The translations under genes were made by a program, and so were the position numbers. From the NCBI GenBank assembly GCA_947455485.1, contig CANGNV010000008.1, positions 1-64,000 of the forward strand: a DNA stretch of 64,000 nucleotides, in the 5' to 3' direction. This DNA is from Burkholderiaceae bacterium. GTDB taxonomy: Bacteria > Pseudomonadota > Gammaproteobacteria > Burkholderiales > Burkholderiaceae. How positions within the stretch are numbered: the first letter of the stretch is position 1; each line of letters starts with the position of its first letter. The notes beneath the pieces were generated by a model. That model saw only the letters and a program-made list of their open reading frames with translations. It ran no database searches and was not told the DNA's origin. Below, piece after piece: positions 56,671-64,000 of this stretch.

Positions 56671-57828
56671 ATGTCAGCAACCAACTTCGATATTGCAATT
56701 CAAGGTGGCGGGCCAGTTGGCTTGGCCTGCGCAGCCTGGTGCTTACAAAAGTTTCCAGAAGCAAAAATTGCATTGCTCGATCGCAACCCTGTAGATGATG
56801 CCGATTTAGCTGCTGCTGATAGCAGAGGCATTGCTTTATCGCACGGTAGCAAACTCTTGCTCGACACTATTAATGCATGGCCTACTGAGTGCGCAGATAT
56901 TCATCGAGTCCATGTGTCACAAGCAGGTCGTTTTGGTCGCGCCCTCATGACTCGCGAAGAATTGAAGCAAGATGCACTTGGTCACATCATTCGCTATCGC
57001 GATATTCACCTGACTTTGCGCAAAGCCTTAAGGATCATTCAAACAAAAAGTCCGAATTTTGTTTGGAAGCATATTGATGCGCAAGCAGACACATCAAATA
57101 TTCAAGCCAAATGTGTAGTGCATGCTGAAGGTGGTTTATTTAAAACTCAGGATTGGGTAGAGTCTGGTCGAGACTACGAGCAATCCGCTTTGGTCGGCTT
57201 AGTTGAGGTTGAGAATGCAATTCCCCATCAAGCATGGGAGCGATTTACATCTGAAGGACCTTTGGCAGTGTTGCCAAGTCACTATGGTCCCAACATCCTG
57301 AATCTGGTTTGGTGTGGAACCCCAAGTTCTTCAAAAGCACGGCTCGCTTTAAGTGATGCTGAATTTCTGAAAAGCCTACAAGCCGAGTTCGGCTCACGAA
57401 TTGGTCAGTTCCTCAAAATCCAAGATCGCCGCCTCTATGAGTTGGGGCTCAATTACCGCAAAGAAATTACTCAGGGCAATCAAGTTTGGATTGGCAATGC
57501 TGCCCAAACTTTGCATCCCGTTGCAGGACAGGGTCTAAACCTTGGATTGAGGGATGCCTATCTCTTGGCCGAAAAACTGAGCGCCTTGTTCTCGAAGCCT
57601 GAAGATCAAAAAACCCCCCTAGCCATTGAAAATACCTTGCAGGACTACGCCCAAAGTCGCAAGGCTGATCGGTCTGCCACCATTGGCTTAACCGACTTCA
57701 TGGCCAGAATCTTCACTTCAAACCTATTTCCTATTGTGGTCGGTCGTGGATTGGCTTTATCGGCCCTCCAATGGCTCCCGTCAGTCAAAACAGCCTTAGC
57801 TCGCCAGATGATGTTTGGTAGGCGCTAA
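56671..57828 (+). CDS. UbiH/UbiF/Coq6-family FAD monooxygenase
   Basis: The protein (about 385 residues) has the FAD-binding GGGPVGLACA at its start, a DSRGIALSHGS block and the second FAD motif GNAAQTLHPVAGQGLNLGLRDA. This family hydroxylates the ubiquinone ring. Which carbon is hydroxylated cannot be told. A TTG start three codons upstream (56662) is the alternative to ATG 56671. It starts 10 bases after pepP, the conserved pepP-ubiH order of E. coli. Confidence 0.9.
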   Translation: MSATNFDIAIQGGGPVGLACAAWCLQKFPEAKIALLDRNPVDDADLAAADSRGIALSHGSKLLLDTINAWPTECADIHRVHVSQAGRFGRALMTREELKQDALGHIIRYRDIHLTLRKALRIIQTKSPNFVWKHIDAQADTSNIQAKCVVHAEGGLFKTQDWVESGRDYEQSALVGLVEVENAIPHQAWERFTSEGPLAVLPSHYGPNILNLVWCGTPSSSKARLALSDAEFLKSLQAEFGSRIGQFLKIQDRRLYELGLNYRKEITQGNQVWIGNAAQTLHPVAGQGLNLGLRDAYLLAEKLSALFSKPEDQKTPLAIENTLQDYAQSRKADRSATIGLTDFMARIFTSNLFPIVVGRGLALSALQWLPSVKTALARQMMFGRR

Positions 57829-57866
57829 GGGGCTTAAATAGCCTCCCAAATACAAGTATTCGCAGT

Positions 57867-57880
57867 TTGATCTAAATCAC
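57867..57880 (+). promoter_or_regulatory. FNR/CRP-like site upstream of dusB
   Basis: TTGAT-CTAA-ATCAC matches the FNR/Anr operator TTGAT-N4-ATCAA at nine of ten bases. It lies about 100 bases before dusB-fis. A single match in A/T-leaning DNA may be chance. Confidence 0.35.
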
Positions 57881-57882
57881 GG

Positions 57883-57907
57883 AATCTGCCTATTTTTTAG
57901 GCAGATT
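57883..57907. terminator. Perfect hairpin between ubiH-like gene and dusB
   Basis: AATCTGCCTA (57883-57892) and TAGGCAGATT (57898-57907) form a ten-base perfect stem with a TTTTT loop. No T-run follows on either strand, so termination is uncertain; it may be a partial terminator or binding site. Confidence 0.45.
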
Positions 57908-57978
57908 TAGGCTGACTTGTGCTAAAGTGACACCCTTTCCCAAGCGCTTAAAGCCCTCCAAAACACAGCCTGAAACAG

Positions 57979-58995
57979 ATGAAGATTGGCCCACACCTGC
58001 TCGCAAATAGATTATTTGTTGCCCCAATGGCTGGGGTGACGGATCGTCCATTTCGCCAGCTCTGCAAAAAGCTTGGTGCTGGTTATGCCGTGTCTGAAAT
58101 GATCGCCTCAAACGCGTTACTTTGGAAGAGTGAAAAAACTCAGCGTCGCGCCAATCACCAAGGTGAATTTAAACCAATCGCAGTCCAAATCGCTGGGGCT
58201 GATCCGCAGATGATGGCTGCCGCTGCCAAGCTCAACGTCGATCATGGCGCCCAGATCATTGATATCAATATGGGTTGCCCAGCCAAAAAGGTTTGTAATG
58301 TCGCAGCTGGTTCTGCCCTGTTAAGAGACGAACCCTTGGTGCAGCAAATTTTGGAAGCCGTAGTACAAGCTGTAGGTGTAGGGCCTGATGCAGTTCCTGT
58401 GACTTTAAAGATTCGCACGGGATGGGATCGCGAACATAAGAATGCGATTGATATTGCACATCTCGCTGAAAAATCTGGCATCTCCATGTTGACGGTCCAC
58501 GGCCGTACGAGAGCAGATCTTTATCACGGCGAAGCAGAGTACGAAACCATTACCGCAGTCAAGAACAGTGTTGCGATTCCGGTGGTTGCTAATGGTGATA
58601 TCACCACTCCAGAAAAAGCAGAGTTCGTTTTAAAAGAAACTGGTGCCGATGCGATCATGATTGGTCGCGCCGCTCAAGGGCGTCCTTGGATCTTTCGTGA
58701 AATCAATCATTTTCTGGAAACGGGCGGTAAATTACCTACGCCGCAGATTAATGAGATTCAAGAAATCATGAACGCTCATCTGATTGATCACTATGAGTTC
58801 TATGGCGAATATGTCGGCTTGCGCACAGCGCGTAAGCATATCGGTTGGTATTGCAAGGGCTTACGTGACTCACATGCCTTCCGCCAACGAATGAATACCG
58901 CCGATGATTGCAAAACCCAATTACAGATGGTGAACGATTTTTTCAATGAAATGAAATCCCACTCTGATCGTTTGTTATTTTTAGAAGCAGCTTAA
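57979..58995 (+). CDS. dusB: tRNA-dihydrouridine synthase B
   Basis: DusB reduces specific uridines in the tRNA D-loop using FMN and NADPH. The 338 residues show VAPMAGVTDRPFRQLC, the active-site cysteine in INMGCPAKKVC, KIRTGWD and VVANGDITTPE. It precedes fis by 28 bases, the conserved dusB-fis pair, and probably shares its promoter. Confidence 0.96.
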   Translation: MKIGPHLLANRLFVAPMAGVTDRPFRQLCKKLGAGYAVSEMIASNALLWKSEKTQRRANHQGEFKPIAVQIAGADPQMMAAAAKLNVDHGAQIIDINMGCPAKKVCNVAAGSALLRDEPLVQQILEAVVQAVGVGPDAVPVTLKIRTGWDREHKNAIDIAHLAEKSGISMLTVHGRTRADLYHGEAEYETITAVKNSVAIPVVANGDITTPEKAEFVLKETGADAIMIGRAAQGRPWIFREINHFLETGGKLPTPQINEIQEIMNAHLIDHYEFYGEYVGLRTARKHIGWYCKGLRDSHAFRQRMNTADDCKTQLQMVNDFFNEMKSHSDRLLFLEAA

Positions 58996-59023
58996 ATTTA
59001 GTTTTTAGTTATTTAATTTATCC

Positions 59024-59263
59024 ATGACCAATAAGCACCCCATCACTGAATGTATTGAGACCCAACTGCAACGTTATTTGGATGACCTCAAAGGAACACC
59101 TCCATCTGACTTGTACCAAATGGTTCTCGCAGTAGTTGAAAAACCGATGCTCGAATTAGTGATGCAACATGCGAGACAGAATCAATCATTGGCTGCCCAG
59201 TACCTCGGCATCAACCGCAACACACTGCACAAGAAGTTGGTTGAACACCAGCTTCTGAAATAA
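59024..59263 (+). CDS. fis: Fis-family nucleoid protein
   Basis: The 79-residue protein is mostly the Fis DNA-binding domain: MLELVMQHARQNQSLAAQYLGINRNTLHKKL carries the helix-turn-helix. It is shorter than E. coli Fis (98) but usual for betaproteobacteria. Fis bends DNA and tunes rRNA and recombination sites. It follows dusB and precedes purH. Confidence 0.93.
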   Translation: MTNKHPITECIETQLQRYLDDLKGTPPSDLYQMVLAVVEKPMLELVMQHARQNQSLAAQYLGINRNTLHKKLVEHQLLK

Positions 59264-59311
59264 ATCAGACCTCAATACCCCATTCTTTATTAATTAATTC
59301 CTCTGAAAAAT

Positions 59312-60892
59312 ATGATCCGCACAGCCCTACTCTCTGTTTCTGATAAAAATGGCATTGTGCCGTTCGCTAAATCCCTTCATGAGCAAGGCGTCAAGCTGAT
59401 CTCTACTGGCGGCACTGCAAAACTCTTAGCTGAAAACAATTTGCCTGTAGTAGAAGTATCTTCGCTTACCAAGTTTCCAGAGATGTTGGATGGTCGCGTA
59501 AAGACATTGCACCCAATGGTGCATGGCGGTTTATTAGCTCGCAGAGATTTCCCTGAGCATATGGCTGCTTTAAAAGAGCATGGGATCGATACGATCGATA
59601 TGCTCGTAATTAACCTCTACCCATTTAATGAGACAGTTGCTAAAGCAGATTGCTCATTTGAAGATGCAGTTGAGAATATTGATATTGGCGGTCCAGCGAT
59701 GTTGCGTGCTGCCGCCAAGAACCACCAAGATGTGACCGTACTCATTTCACCTGAAGATTACGCACCCGTACTCGAAGAAATGAAAGCCAATAAGAACGTA
59801 GTTTCTTATAAGACTAATTTGGGTCTGGCTAAAAAAGTATTTGCCCATACCGCCCAATACGACGGTGCGATTGCGAATTATCTATCTGCCTTAGGTGATG
59901 ACCTCGATCACAAGAAGCGTTCCGCCTATCCTGAGACGCTGCACCTTGCATTTGAAAAAGTTCAAGAGATGCGCTACGGTGAGAACCCACACCAATCAGC
60001 AGCTTTCTACAAAGACATTTATCCAGTTGATGGTGCGCTTGCCAACTACAAACAATTACAAGGCAAAGAGCTCTCCTACAACAACATTGCTGATGCTGAC
60101 TCTGCCTGGGAATGCGTTAAGAGCTTCACTGGCAATGCTGGCGGTGCTGCAGCGTGCGTCATCATCAAGCACGCTAATCCATGCGGCGTAGCAGTTGCTG
60201 CCAACGCCCTCGAGGCGTATCAAAAGGCATTCAAAACAGATCCAAGCTCAGCCTTTGGCGGAATTATTGCCTTCAACGTCCCATGTGATGGTGCCGCAGC
60301 TGAAGCGATTTCTAAGCAGTTTGTAGAAGTATTGATTGCACCTAGCTTTAGCGCTGAAGCCAAAGCGATATTTGCTGCCAAGCAAAATGTACGTCTCTTA
60401 GAAATTCCTTTGGGCACTGCATTTAATACTTTTGACTTCAAACGTGTTGGCGGTGGCTTACTCGTTCAGTCTCCTGATGCGAAGAACGTCCTTGAAAACG
60501 AAATGCGCGTTGTGAGCAAGCGTCTCCCAACTCCAAGTGAAATGCACGACATGATGTTTGCATGGCGCGTTGCCAAGTTTGTGAAGTCCAATGCGATTGT
60601 GTATTGCGCTAACGGCATGACCCTCGGTATTGGCGCTGGCCAAATGAGCCGCGTAGACTCTGCTCGCATGGCAAGCATTAAGGCCGAAAACGCAGGCTTA
60701 AGCCTCAAAGGTTCTGCAGTAGCGAGCGATGCTTTCTTCCCATTCCGCGATGGCTTGGATGTCGTTGTGAACGGTGGCGCAAGCTGCGCTATCCAGCCTG
60801 GTGGCAGCATGCGTGATGATGAAATCATCGCCGCAGCCGATGAGCACGGCATTGCCATGATCTTTACTGGCACACGTCACTTCCGTCACTAA
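59312..60892 (+). CDS. purH: Bifunctional AICAR formyltransferase/IMP cyclohydrolase
   Basis: PurH performs the last two steps of IMP synthesis. The N-terminal cyclohydrolase (MGS-like) domain shows [24 protein letters not shown] and GRVKTLHP; the formyltransferase part shows [18 protein letters not shown] and SAFGGIIA. The 526-residue length is standard. It completes the pathway with purC, purE and purK in this window. Confidence 0.97.
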   Translation: MIRTALLSVSDKNGIVPFAKSLHEQGVKLISTGGTAKLLAENNLPVVEVSSLTKFPEMLDGRVKTLHPMVHGGLLARRDFPEHMAALKEHGIDTIDMLVINLYPFNETVAKADCSFEDAVENIDIGGPAMLRAAAKNHQDVTVLISPEDYAPVLEEMKANKNVVSYKTNLGLAKKVFAHTAQYDGAIANYLSALGDDLDHKKRSAYPETLHLAFEKVQEMRYGENPHQSAAFYKDIYPVDGALANYKQLQGKELSYNNIADADSAWECVKSFTGNAGGAAACVIIKHANPCGVAVAANALEAYQKAFKTDPSSAFGGIIAFNVPCDGAAAEAISKQFVEVLIAPSFSAEAKAIFAAKQNVRLLEIPLGTAFNTFDFKRVGGGLLVQSPDAKNVLENEMRVVSKRLPTPSEMHDMMFAWRVAKFVKSNAIVYCANGMTLGIGAGQMSRVDSARMASIKAENAGLSLKGSAVASDAFFPFRDGLDVVVNGGASCAIQPGGSMRDDEIIAAADEHGIAMIFTGTRHFRH

Positions 60893-60898
60893 GCACCT

Positions 60899-61420
60899 AT
60901 GCGCTGGATAGGAATCGACCCAGGTCTACGAACAACGGGTTTTGGCGTCATTGATGTTGATGGCCAAAAACTGAGCTACGTAGCCTCTGGGACGATTGAA
61001 AGTGGTGATCCAGACCAAGGTCTTCCTGTGAGATTGGGAATCTTGTACGCCGGCATTAAAGAAGTGCTGGAGACCTACCGCCCAGAACAAGCTGCTATCG
61101 AAGAAGTATTTCTGAACGTCAATCCTCGTTCTACCCTAATGCTAGGTCAGGCGCGAGGTGCAGTGATTGCAGCCCTGGTGTCAGACAAACTCCCCGTTGC
61201 AGAGTTCAGCGCACTCAGGGTGAAGCAGTCCATCGTGGGAACTGGTAGAGCTACTAAGCCTCAAGTTCAAGAGATGGTGAAGCGCTTGCTGCGCCTGAGC
61301 CGTGCTCCTGGAACAGATGCAGCCGACGCTTTGGGAGTAGCGATTTGCGCTGCGCATCATGCCCAGATTCCGAAAGCAATTACTTCTGCTCTTGCACCCA
61401 AAAAGACTAGCAAGAAATAA
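60899..61420 (+). CDS. ruvC: Holliday junction endonuclease RuvC
   Basis: RuvC cuts Holliday junctions symmetrically. The 173 residues show [13 protein letters not shown] with D7, the second acid in AAIEEVFLN, and [15 protein letters not shown] with the C-terminal aspartates. It begins six bases after purH and precedes ruvA and ruvB. Confidence 0.97.
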   Translation: MRWIGIDPGLRTTGFGVIDVDGQKLSYVASGTIESGDPDQGLPVRLGILYAGIKEVLETYRPEQAAIEEVFLNVNPRSTLMLGQARGAVIAALVSDKLPVAEFSALRVKQSIVGTGRATKPQVQEMVKRLLRLSRAPGTDAADALGVAICAAHHAQIPKAITSALAPKKTSKK

Positions 61421-61446
61421 CAATACAAACAGGTTAAGATCTTTAC

Positions 61447-62031
61447 ATGATTGGTCGCATACAAGGCATTCTCGTTTCAGTTCATCCGCCCCGCCTCTTG
61501 GTAGATTGCCAAGGCGTTGGCTATGAGATCGATGTGCCGATGAGCACCTTGTATCAACTGCCAGAGACCAATCAAAAAATTACGCTTCTCACACATTTCC
61601 AAGTTCGTGAAGATGCCCAGCAACTCTTTGGCTTTGCTACTGAAACAGAGCGCGAAGCATTTAGGCAGCTCATCAAGATTAGCGGCGTCGGTTCACGCAC
61701 TGCCCTTGCCGTACTTTCTGGCATGAGCGTTAACGAATTGGCTCAAGCAATTGCCATGCAAGAAGCAGGACGCCTGACTCAAGTCCCCGGCATTGGTAAA
61801 AAGACTGCTGAACGCCTTTGCTTGGAGCTCAAAGGCAAGTTAGCTCCAGATTTAGGAGTTGTGGGTGGCAAACCCCAGGCAATTGAAGCAAGCAGTGAAG
61901 TATTGCAGGCTCTCTTGGCGCTGGGTTATTCAGAAAAAGAAGCGCATCTTGCCCTCAAACAAATACCGCCTGACACCACAGTTTCAGACGGTATCCGCAT
62001 GGGCCTCAAATACCTCTCGAAGTCTTCATAA
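61447..62031 (+). CDS. ruvA: Holliday junction branch-migration protein RuvA
   Basis: RuvA tetramers hold the four-way junction and load RuvB. The 194 residues have the OB-fold start ([15 protein letters not shown]), two helix-hairpin-helix motifs ([18 protein letters not shown] and [15 protein letters not shown]) and the small RuvB-binding domain III at the end. It lies 26 bases after ruvC; no SOS box is seen. Confidence 0.97.
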   Translation: MIGRIQGILVSVHPPRLLVDCQGVGYEIDVPMSTLYQLPETNQKITLLTHFQVREDAQQLFGFATETEREAFRQLIKISGVGSRTALAVLSGMSVNELAQAIAMQEAGRLTQVPGIGKKTAERLCLELKGKLAPDLGVVGGKPQAIEASSEVLQALLALGYSEKEAHLALKQIPPDTTVSDGIRMGLKYLSKSS

Positions 62032-62060
62032 CTAGTCACCCAAACCACTACACTTGCAGT

Positions 62061-63128
62061 ATGGCAATCCACACAGAAGATCTCAGTTCAATTCCAGAAG
62101 ATTTACCGGAAGGTAATGACCGCATCGTTAGCGGTGCAGCCGGCAACTCGGAAGCCGTCTTCGAAAGAGCCCTGCGCCCAAAACAGCTTGATGAGTATGT
62201 TGGCCAAACTAAGGCGCGTGCCCAACTAGAAATCTTTATTACTGCAACTCGAGCTCGTCAAGAAGCTCTAGATCACGTTCTCTTGTTTGGTCCTCCGGGA
62301 CTTGGTAAAACCACCCTGGCCCACATCATTGCCAGAGAGCTTGGTGTGAACTTGCGCCAAACTAGCGGCCCCGTTCTCGATAGACCTGGTGATCTTGCGG
62401 CTTTACTGACCAATTTAGAAGCAAACGATGTGCTCTTTATTGATGAGATTCATCGCCTCTCTCCTGTAGTCGAAGAAATTCTGTATCCAGCACTGGAGGA
62501 CTACAGCCTAGACATCATGATTGGTGAGGGTCCTGCAGCACGAAGTGTCAAGATTGATCTCAAGCCATTTACTTTGATTGGTGCGACTACTCGTGCTGGC
62601 ATGCTCACCAACCCACTGCGCGATCGCTTTGGCATTGTGGCAAGACTAGAGTTCTACACCACTGAAGAGCTCACCAAAATCATTACGCGCTCTGCCAGCC
62701 TACTCAAAGCTGATATTGATCCAGAGGGATCGATTGAGATTGCGAAGCGTGCCAGAGGCACTCCACGTATTGCCAATCGCCTATTACGTCGCGTACGTGA
62801 CTATGCCGAAGTCAAAGGCACTGGCACGATTACTAAAGCCATGGCCGATGCAGCATTGAAGATGCTCGATGTCGACCCAAGTGGTTTTGATGTGATGGAT
62901 AGAAAATTACTAGAAGCCATCTTGCATAAGTTTGACGGTGGCCCAGTGGGTATTGATAACTTGGCCGCAGCGATTGGTGAAGAGCGTGACACCATTGAGG
63001 ATGTCTTAGAGCCCTACCTGATTCAACAAGGCTACCTACAAAGAACCTCTAGAGGAAGAATGGCTACAAGGCTAGCTTACGAGCACTTTGGCCTCACGCC
63101 ACCAAGCAACTCCGCAATAGAGTCCTAA
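62061..63128 (+). CDS. ruvB: Holliday junction branch-migration ATPase RuvB
   Basis: RuvB hexamers pump DNA through the RuvA-held junction. The 355 residues carry Walker [10 protein letters not shown], Walker [11 protein letters not shown], sensor [10 protein letters not shown] and the arginine finger in LRDRFGIV, with a C-terminal winged helix. The bases before ATG (ACACTTGCAGT) lack a ribosome site. It ends three bases before the convergent tyrS. Confidence 0.97.
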   Translation: MAIHTEDLSSIPEDLPEGNDRIVSGAAGNSEAVFERALRPKQLDEYVGQTKARAQLEIFITATRARQEALDHVLLFGPPGLGKTTLAHIIARELGVNLRQTSGPVLDRPGDLAALLTNLEANDVLFIDEIHRLSPVVEEILYPALEDYSLDIMIGEGPAARSVKIDLKPFTLIGATTRAGMLTNPLRDRFGIVARLEFYTTEELTKIITRSASLLKADIDPEGSIEIAKRARGTPRIANRLLRRVRDYAEVKGTGTITKAMADAALKMLDVDPSGFDVMDRKLLEAILHKFDGGPVGIDNLAAAIGEERDTIEDVLEPYLIQQGYLQRTSRGRMATRLAYEHFGLTPPSNSAIES

Positions 63129-63131
63129 GAC

Positions 63132-64000
63132 TTAATTCAGAGTTACCTTAGCGAACTTACGCTTACCAACTTGCACTACGTAAGTGCCAGCTTCAACTTT
63201 GAACTGTTTATCAGCAACTGTTGCACCATCAATCTTCACACCGTTTTGCTCGATATTGCGATTAGCTTCTGATGTTGATGGCGCTAATCCGGCAGCTTTC
63301 AGAAGATTAGCGATCTGCATTGGGGCGCCAGTGAGATTTACCTCTGGGATGTCGTCTGGGATTCCACCTTTTGCACGATGGTTAAAGTCTTCTAACGCTT
63401 TTTCTGCAGCAGCTTGCGAATGAAAGCGTGCCACGATTTCTTGTGCGAGTAGCACCTTGCAATCTTTTGGATTTCTGCCGGCAGCAACTTCTTGCTTCAT
63501 TAAATCAATTTCAGCCATAGGGCGGAATGAGAGCAAGGTGAAGTAATCCCACATCAACTCATCGGAGATGCTCAAGAGCTTGCCGAACATCTCGCCAGCA
63601 GGCTCGCTGATGCCAATGTAATTACCCTTGGACTTACTCATCTTATCTACGCCATCCAAACCAACGAGGAGAGGCATAGTCAAAATACATTGTGGCTCTT
63701 GGCCATACTCACGTTGGAGCTCGCGCCCAACTAAAAGATTAAATTTCTGATCCGTACCACCAAGCTCTAAATCACTCTTCAAAGCAACAGAGTCATAGCC
63801 TTGCATCAATGGGTACAAGAACTCATGTACAGAGATCGGTACGCCACTACGGTAGCGCTTTGTAAAGTCGTCGCGCTCCAACATTTGCGCAACGGTATAC
63901 CGTGCAGCCAACTGAATCATGCCGCGCGCACCTAGAGGATCGCACCACTCGCTGTTGTAACGGACTTCCGTTTTAGCAGGATCAAGCACCATACTGGCTT
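63132..64000 (-). CDS. tyrS: Tyrosine-tRNA ligase (partial, cut by window edge)
   Basis: The C-terminal three quarters or so of TyrS is present; the frame stays open to the right edge, so the N-terminus with HIGH motif is outside. Visible parts are [20 protein letters not shown], the KMSKS loop ([12 protein letters not shown]) and a C-terminal S4 RNA-binding domain ([21 protein letters not shown]). It attaches tyrosine to its tRNA. The HIGH motif and start could not be checked. Confidence 0.95.
   Translation of the reverse strand, partial: ASMVLDPAKTEVRYNSEWCDPLGARGMIQLAARYTVAQMLERDDFTKRYRSGVPISVHEFLYPLMQGYDSVALKSDLELGGTDQKFNLLVGRELQREYGQEPQCILTMPLLVGLDGVDKMSKSKGNYIGISEPAGEMFGKLLSISDELMWDYFTLLSFRPMAEIDLMKQEVAAGRNPKDCKVLLAQEIVARFHSQAAAEKALEDFNHRAKGGIPDDIPEVNLTGAPMQIANLLKAAGLAPSTSEANRNIEQNGVKIDGATVADKQFKVEAGTYVVQVGKRKFAKVTLN

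Noticed and set aside
1-64000. CRISPR array, insertion sequence or prophage
   Set aside because: No regularly spaced repeats, transposase, integrase or phage structural gene was seen on either strand.

Overview
The window is a stretch of chromosome from a betaproteobacterium of the order Burkholderiales. Moderate GC (by eye about 45 percent), very tight gene packing and the gene orders pgk-pyk-fba-purC-purE-purK-sua5, fis-purH-ruvC-ruvA-ruvB-tyrS and lptD-surA-pdxA-rsmA point to a freshwater Polynucleobacter-type organism. This placement is inference from recognised proteins and gene order; no 16S gene is present. I see no phage, insertion sequence, CRISPR array, toxin system or biosynthetic island. 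Nearly everything is housekeeping, so the interest lies in one signalling locus, a few orphan genes and several regulatory sites.

Layout. 1-4152: a three-gene signalling locus with a degenerate EAL protein, a NarL/LuxR-type response regulator and a BvgS/EvgS-like multi-domain hybrid histidine kinase. 4201-5748: a PBP4-type peptidase. 5694-13235 (minus): glycolysis (pgk, pyk, fba), purine synthesis (purC, purE, purK) and a Sua5 tRNA-modification enzyme. 13447-16772 (plus): ilvE, a small zinc-finger protein, heptosyltransferase waaF and two small conserved proteins. 16773-18491 (minus): a BepA-like M48 protease, divergent from moaC. 19010-25341 (minus): a small membrane protein, a type IV pilin, terC, sucD, sucC, recX, recA behind a textbook SOS box, and a DUF2878-like membrane protein. 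A tRNA-Met(CAT) gene with its own promoter and terminator follows at 25410-25486.

25542-39019 is the most mixed part: a periplasmic orphan, a MOSC protein, an MHS-family transporter with a large periplasmic insert, a gamma-glutamyltransferase-like enzyme, a TRIC-type channel, maiA, an AEC transporter, a gamma-carbonic anhydrase, ammonium transporter amt next to an NtrC-like palindrome, a Rap1a/Tai-like secreted protein, a glycine-zipper lipoprotein, htpG behind a sigma-32-like promoter, a rhodanese and a Na+/H+ antiporter-like protein. 39077-47752 (plus) holds miaB, ybeY, corC, lnt, glyQ, glyS, gmhB and plsC. 47763-53533 (minus) is rsmA-pdxA-surA-lptD, divergent from amgK-murU-pepP-ubiH (53567-57828). 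dusB-fis-purH-ruvC-ruvA-ruvB follow to 63128, and tyrS (minus) runs off the right edge.

How the genes work together: lptD, surA, waaF, gmhB, lnt, plsC, the M48 protease and the PBP4 homologue all serve the envelope (LPS assembly, lipoprotein acylation, outer-membrane protein quality control, murein remodelling). amgK and murU fit salvage of murein sugars. recA, recX and ruvCAB form the recombination and repair set. The best candidates for something new are the EAL/response regulator/hybrid kinase locus, which resembles a rearranged BvgASR system, the structured intergenic element at 28465-28515, and the nested palindrome between amt and the Rap1a-like gene.
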